The notes below the pieces were generated by a model. It made no database searches. It was not told the origin of the DNA and worked only from the letters and a program-made list of their open reading frames with translations. This document shows, one piece after another, positions 59,977 to 64,000 of a stretch of 64,000 nt of DNA; positions within the stretch are counted from its first letter, which is position 1; each line of letters begins with the position of its first letter. Source of the stretch: Betaproteobacteria bacterium. GTDB taxonomy: Bacteria > Pseudomonadota > Gammaproteobacteria > Burkholderiales > SG8-39. The stretch is from the NCBI GenBank assembly GCA_016210745.1, contig JACQTO010000220.1, forward strand, positions 42,582-106,581, in the 5' to 3' direction. The position numbers were made by a program, and so were the translations under genes.

Positions 59977-60138
59977 CTATACGAGATCGTCGATTGCGTA
60001 CAGATGGCTTTTCATCCGTGCGCAATCGATGATCCGCGCGGACGGCTTTTCGTCCGCGCAACATCGCCACTTCGAAGCAGCGGGGTGCGCGACTTAGTTC
60101 GCTGCGTATAGAATGTGCGCTTCCCTATGGAGGCAACC

Positions 60139-61434
60139 ATGTCCGGCCCGAAACCACTTGGCCTCGATACGCTCTCACTGCACGCCGGGCAGCAGCCCGA
60201 CCCGCGCACTGGCGCCATAGCCACGCCGATCTACCAGACCACCTCGTTCGTTTTTCGCGACACCGATCACGCAGCCGCATTGTTCAACATGGAGCGCGCC
60301 GGCCATGTCTATTCGCGCATTTCCAACCCAACCAATGCCGTGCTCGAGGAGCGCATCGCCGCCCTCGAAGGCGGCGTAGGCGCGATAGCGGTGGCGAGCG
60401 GCCAGGCGGCGCTGCATCTCGCCGTCGCCACGCTTATGGGCGCAGGCTCGCACATCGTGTCGTCGCGCTCGCTCTACGGCGGCTCGCACAACCTGCTCGA
60501 ATACACTTTGCCGCGCTTTGGCATAGCGACCACTTTTGTCGACCCGCGCAATCTTGAACAATGGCGCGCGGCGATACGCCCCAACACAAAGCTCCTGTTC
60601 GGCGAGACGCTCGGCAACCCCGGTCTGGATGTCCTCAACATTCCGGCGGTGGCCGAGATCGCGCACGCGGCGCGCCTGCCGCTGCTGGTCGATTCCACCT
60701 TCACCACGCCCTGCCTCATGCGTCCGTTCGATCTCGGCGCCGATCTGCTCTACCACTCGGCAACCAAGTTCCTGGGCGGCCACGGCATCGCCATCGCGGG
60801 GCTGCTGGTCGACGGCGGCACGTTCGACTGGGAGGCTTCCGGAAAATTTCCGGAGCTCACGGAACCCTATTCGGGATTCCATGGCATGGATTTCCAGGAA
60901 GAATCCACCGTGGCGGCATTTTTGCTGCGCGCCCGCCGCGAAGGCCTGCGCGACTTCGGCGCCTGCATGGCGCCGATGACCGCATTTCATATTCTCCAAG
61001 GCATTGAGACGCTGCCCCTGCGCATGCGCCGGCACGTCGACAACACGCGGCGCGTGATCGAGTTCCTGAATTTCTCCCCTGCAGTCGAATCGATCTCCTA
61101 TCCCGAGCTGCCCGATCATCCGGATCACGAACTGGCGAAGAAGCTGCTCCCCAGCGGCTGCGGTTCGGTGTTCAGTTTTGCCATCCGCGGCGGCCGCCCG
61201 GCGGGCCGCAAGTTCATCGAAGCGCTGTCGGTATTTTCGCACCTTGCCAATGTGGGTGACGCCAAGTCGCTGGTCATCCATCCGGCCACGACCACGCACT
61301 TCCGCATGGACGACGCGGCGCTGGCGGCCGCGGGCATCGGCCCCGGCACCATCCGTCTCTCGATCGGGCTCGAAGACCCGCAGGATCTGGTCGACGATCT
61401 CGGCCGCGCATTGCGCGCCTCGCAAAAGAGTTAG
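60139..61434 (+). CDS. metY: O-acetylhomoserine sulfhydrylase / aminocarboxypropyltransferase
   Basis: LSLHAGQQPDPRTGAIATPIYQTTSFVFRDTDHAAALF; PLP region YHSATKFLGGHG. Confidence 0.93.
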   Translation: MSGPKPLGLDTLSLHAGQQPDPRTGAIATPIYQTTSFVFRDTDHAAALFNMERAGHVYSRISNPTNAVLEERIAALEGGVGAIAVASGQAALHLAVATLMGAGSHIVSSRSLYGGSHNLLEYTLPRFGIATTFVDPRNLEQWRAAIRPNTKLLFGETLGNPGLDVLNIPAVAEIAHAARLPLLVDSTFTTPCLMRPFDLGADLLYHSATKFLGGHGIAIAGLLVDGGTFDWEASGKFPELTEPYSGFHGMDFQEESTVAAFLLRARREGLRDFGACMAPMTAFHILQGIETLPLRMRRHVDNTRRVIEFLNFSPAVESISYPELPDHPDHELAKKLLPSGCGSVFSFAIRGGRPAGRKFIEALSVFSHLANVGDAKSLVIHPATTTHFRMDDAALAAAGIGPGTIRLSIGLEDPQDLVDDLGRALRASQKS

Positions 61435-61435
61435 A

Positions 61436-61595
61436 ACCTGACGAACCGGAACCAGTGATGCTGCTTTTTGCCGCAGTGATGCTGCTTTTTGCCGTTAACA
61501 GAATCTCCCCATTCTTGTGCAGTTGCTTGCAACTGCACAAGAATGGGGAGACGTATTTGAAAACCCAATTCTCGCTCCGCCCGTCAATACATGTC
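61436..61595 (+). repeat. CHE copy 14; hairpin 61504-61551; arm A with 21-nt tandem duplication
   Basis: tctccccattcttgtgcagttgc-tt-gcaactgcacaagaatggggaga; cagtgatgctgctttttgccg x2 at 61453-61494. Confidence 0.9.
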
Positions 61596-61607
61596 CGATA
61601 GGTAACC

Positions 61608-62423
61608 ATGGAACTCCTCGTCAGAAACCGCAAGAGCTATTTCTACACCGGGGGAAAGGCGTTCGATTCCTCGCTTCCTTCGGTCGTCTTTATCCATGGC
61701 GCAGAGCAGGACCACTGCATCTGGGTGCTGCAAAGCCGCTACCTCGCGCATCACGGCAGCAGCGTGCTCGCAATCGACCTGCCGGGACACGGGCGCTCCG
61801 AGGGCCCGCCGCTGGCGAGCGTGGAAGCAATCGCCGATTGGATCGTCGCCCTGCTCGACGCCGCCGGAGTAAAGCAGGCTGCGCTGGTCGGCCACAGCAT
61901 GGGATCGCTCGCCGCGCTCGACTGCGCCGCGCGCTATCCTGAGCGCGCCAGCCGCGTCGCGCTGCTCGGCAACGCCTACCCGATGAAGGTGTCGCCGGAA
62001 CTGCTTGCGGCGACACGGGACGATGAGCCGCTTGCGCAGAACATGGTCAACCTTTGGTCCCACTCGGCCTACGCGCACTATCCGAGCAATCCGGGGCCGG
62101 GATTCTGGGTGAGGGGCGAGGACCTGCGCCTCATGCAGCGGCAGAAACCCGGCGTCATGCATGTCGATTTCGCCGCCTGTAACGCCTATAGCGCCGGCCT
62201 GGAACGCGCAGCGCAACTCAAGTGCCCTGCCCTGTTCGTGCTGGGCAAGCGCGATGTGATGACCCCGGCGCGCTCGGGCCGCGACTTGGCCAAAGCCGTC
62301 GCCGGTGCGCGCGTCGTCGAGATCGCCGGTGCCGGCCACGCGCTGATGGCCGAGAAACCCGATGAGGTGCTCGACGCGCTCGTTCCTTTCCTCAGAGAAT
62401 CCGGAATCAAGATGCAAGGTTGA
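61608..62423 (+). CDS. Alpha/beta hydrolase
   Basis: VVFIHGAEQDHCIW; VGHSMGSLAAL nucleophile elbow. Confidence 0.88.
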   Translation: MELLVRNRKSYFYTGGKAFDSSLPSVVFIHGAEQDHCIWVLQSRYLAHHGSSVLAIDLPGHGRSEGPPLASVEAIADWIVALLDAAGVKQAALVGHSMGSLAALDCAARYPERASRVALLGNAYPMKVSPELLAATRDDEPLAQNMVNLWSHSAYAHYPSNPGPGFWVRGEDLRLMQRQKPGVMHVDFAACNAYSAGLERAAQLKCPALFVLGKRDVMTPARSGRDLAKAVAGARVVEIAGAGHALMAEKPDEVLDALVPFLRESGIKMQG

Positions 62424-62477
62424 ACCATCGATCCGGAATCCCGGCATTCCTACCACTCACTCAAGGCAAATCGAATT

Positions 62478-63890
62478 ATGGACACTCCGCTCCCGAAGCA
62501 GCTCGACACCAGGTTCCGCTCCGCGCTTAAGCGCCTGCGCTCGGCCGGAAGGCTGAAAGTGGTCGCGCGCAGCGTGACCACGGAGCTCGAAATCGCCGGC
62601 CTGATGAAGATCCACGACGGCGCTCAAGCGCTGCTGTTTACTGCGGTCGACGGACACGAGATCCCGGTGCTCGGCAATTTCCTCTGCTGCCAGGCGAACT
62701 GCGAAGCGGCCTTCGGTATCGGCTACCGCGGCATTCGCGAACTGGTCGGCCGCGCCATAGCCAACCCCCTTGAACCGCGCCTGGTCGGGCGGGCCCCCGT
62801 CTACGAAAGAAGCTGGACCGAGGGATTCGACATCAGCCGAGCGCTTCCGGTGCTGCGCCACGCCGCAAGCGACGGCGGACGCTTCATCACCGCGGGGGTG
62901 GTGATCGTTCGCGACCCGGAGACCGGCGTCTACAACGCCTCCTACCACAGGCTGCAACTCGCAGGGCCGAACCGCACGGCGCTCAAGCTGGACGTCGGCA
63001 GGCATCTGCGTCTTGCCGTCGAACGCGCGGCGAGGCGCGGAACTCCGCTGCCGATTGCGGTGTGCATCGGCACCGATCTCGCACTGCTCTATACCGCCGC
63101 GACCATGGGCTCGCAGATGCCCGAGTCGGCGAACGAGCTTGCAGTCGCGGGCGGACTTTGCGGCCAGCCGATTCCCGTCGTCAAGGCGCTCACCCAGGAT
63201 CTTTTGGTGCCGGCGGAGACCGAGATCGTCCTCGAAGGCGTGGTTCGGCCCGATTTGAGCATGCGCGAGGGGCCTTTCGGGGAATTCGCGGGATTCTCCG
63301 CAGCCGAGGACGACGCGCCGGTGTTCGAGATCACCGCGCTCGCCCATCGCGAGCACCCGGTCTATCACGCGATGAACGGCTACGGCCGCGAAACCGTGAT
63401 GCTGCGCAAATACGTGCTCGAGGCGAGCCTGCTCAAGGTGCTGCAGTCATCGGTTCCGATCGTGACCGACGTCGATATGAGCGCCGGAGGATTACACCGC
63501 TTCCACGCCACGGTCAGCGTGCACAAGAGCACCCCGCAGCAGGAGGGACTCCAGCGCAACGTGATGATGGCGGCGTTCGGTGCGCTCAAGGACCTCGACC
63601 TGGTGATCGTGGTCGATGACGACATCGACATCCGGGATCCGCTCGACGTGGAATATGCGCTCGCCACGCGCATGGAAGCCTCGCGCGATCTGGTGGTCGT
63701 ACCGCGGGCGCGCAGTCACGAGATTGCGCGCGTGACCGACAACGGGATACGTGCCAAGCTGGGCATCGACGCCACCGTGCCGGTGGAGGAACAGGAGCGC
63801 TTCCGCCGCATGAAGTTCGCACCGGTGGCTCCGCTGGCGGACAACGAATTGGGCAACGCGATGCCGGATTCGCTGGCGTGGCTAGGCTGA
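62478..63890 (+). CDS. UbiD-family decarboxylase
   Basis: REGPFGEFAGFSAAEDDAPVFEITALAHREHPVYHA. Confidence 0.9.
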   Translation: MDTPLPKQLDTRFRSALKRLRSAGRLKVVARSVTTELEIAGLMKIHDGAQALLFTAVDGHEIPVLGNFLCCQANCEAAFGIGYRGIRELVGRAIANPLEPRLVGRAPVYERSWTEGFDISRALPVLRHAASDGGRFITAGVVIVRDPETGVYNASYHRLQLAGPNRTALKLDVGRHLRLAVERAARRGTPLPIAVCIGTDLALLYTAATMGSQMPESANELAVAGGLCGQPIPVVKALTQDLLVPAETEIVLEGVVRPDLSMREGPFGEFAGFSAAEDDAPVFEITALAHREHPVYHAMNGYGRETVMLRKYVLEASLLKVLQSSVPIVTDVDMSAGGLHRFHATVSVHKSTPQQEGLQRNVMMAAFGALKDLDLVIVVDDDIDIRDPLDVEYALATRMEASRDLVVVPRARSHEIARVTDNGIRAKLGIDATVPVEEQERFRRMKFAPVAPLADNELGNAMPDSLAWLG

Positions 63891-63933
63891 ATTGGATTCT
63901 CAACCGACTGCGGCCTTGCGCGCTACGCGCGCC

Positions 63934-63982
63934 AACCGAGTTTTCAGTACGGATAGAAAACATCCGTACTGAAAACCCGGTT
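63934..63982. repeat. Family-2 variable hairpin, second copy (inverted relative to 147-194)
   Basis: aaccgagttttcagtacggat-agaaaac-atccgtactgaaaacccggtt; flank gcgcgctacgcgcgcc also shared. Confidence 0.85.
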
Positions 63983-64000
63983 ACGGATAACGGCACGGAC

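Noticed and set aside
1-64000. tRNA, rRNA, CRISPR array, complete prophage or IS
   Set aside because: None recognised by eye; a tRNAscan-SE, Infernal and ISfinder run would be needed to exclude them fully.

Overview
64-kb, GC-rich chromosomal window, most likely betaproteobacterial (judged from gene content and order such as aat-bpt-pyrD-rnfB-nth; no taxonomic search was possible). Main blocks: (1) a minus-strand cluster of two 2-oxoacid:ferredoxin oxidoreductase systems (iorA/iorB-Fd and korABC-like) and a sodium/solute symporter pair; (2) a large, rearranged MSHA-type (type IV) pilus locus at about 14.6-38.0 kb: mshC/D/O/P/Q-like on +, mshI-N-like on -, and a central island with a major pilin, an SPY/OGT-type glycosyltransferase and a methyltransferase, then mshB/F/G/E-like on -; (3) housekeeping genes (amtB, aat, bpt, pyrD, rnfB-like, nth, MoxR/VWA, htpG, M16 peptidase, greB, mscS, MFS, metY, ubiD-like). 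No rRNA, tRNA, CRISPR array or complete IS was recognised. The most unusual signal is in the intergenic DNA. A family of ~150-nt elements (12 intact and 2 disrupted copies) has a central 22-23 bp hairpin that changes sequence between copies but keeps pairing, flanked by two conserved arms that can also fold. A second palindromic element (GGGGTCAGAGTAAC...GTTACTCTGACCCC) sits inside the hairpin arm of two of these copies. Other palindrome families (dRS3-like, a second variable hairpin family near both window ends, and a 19-bp TIR element) are also present. All functional calls come from motif and sequence reading only.
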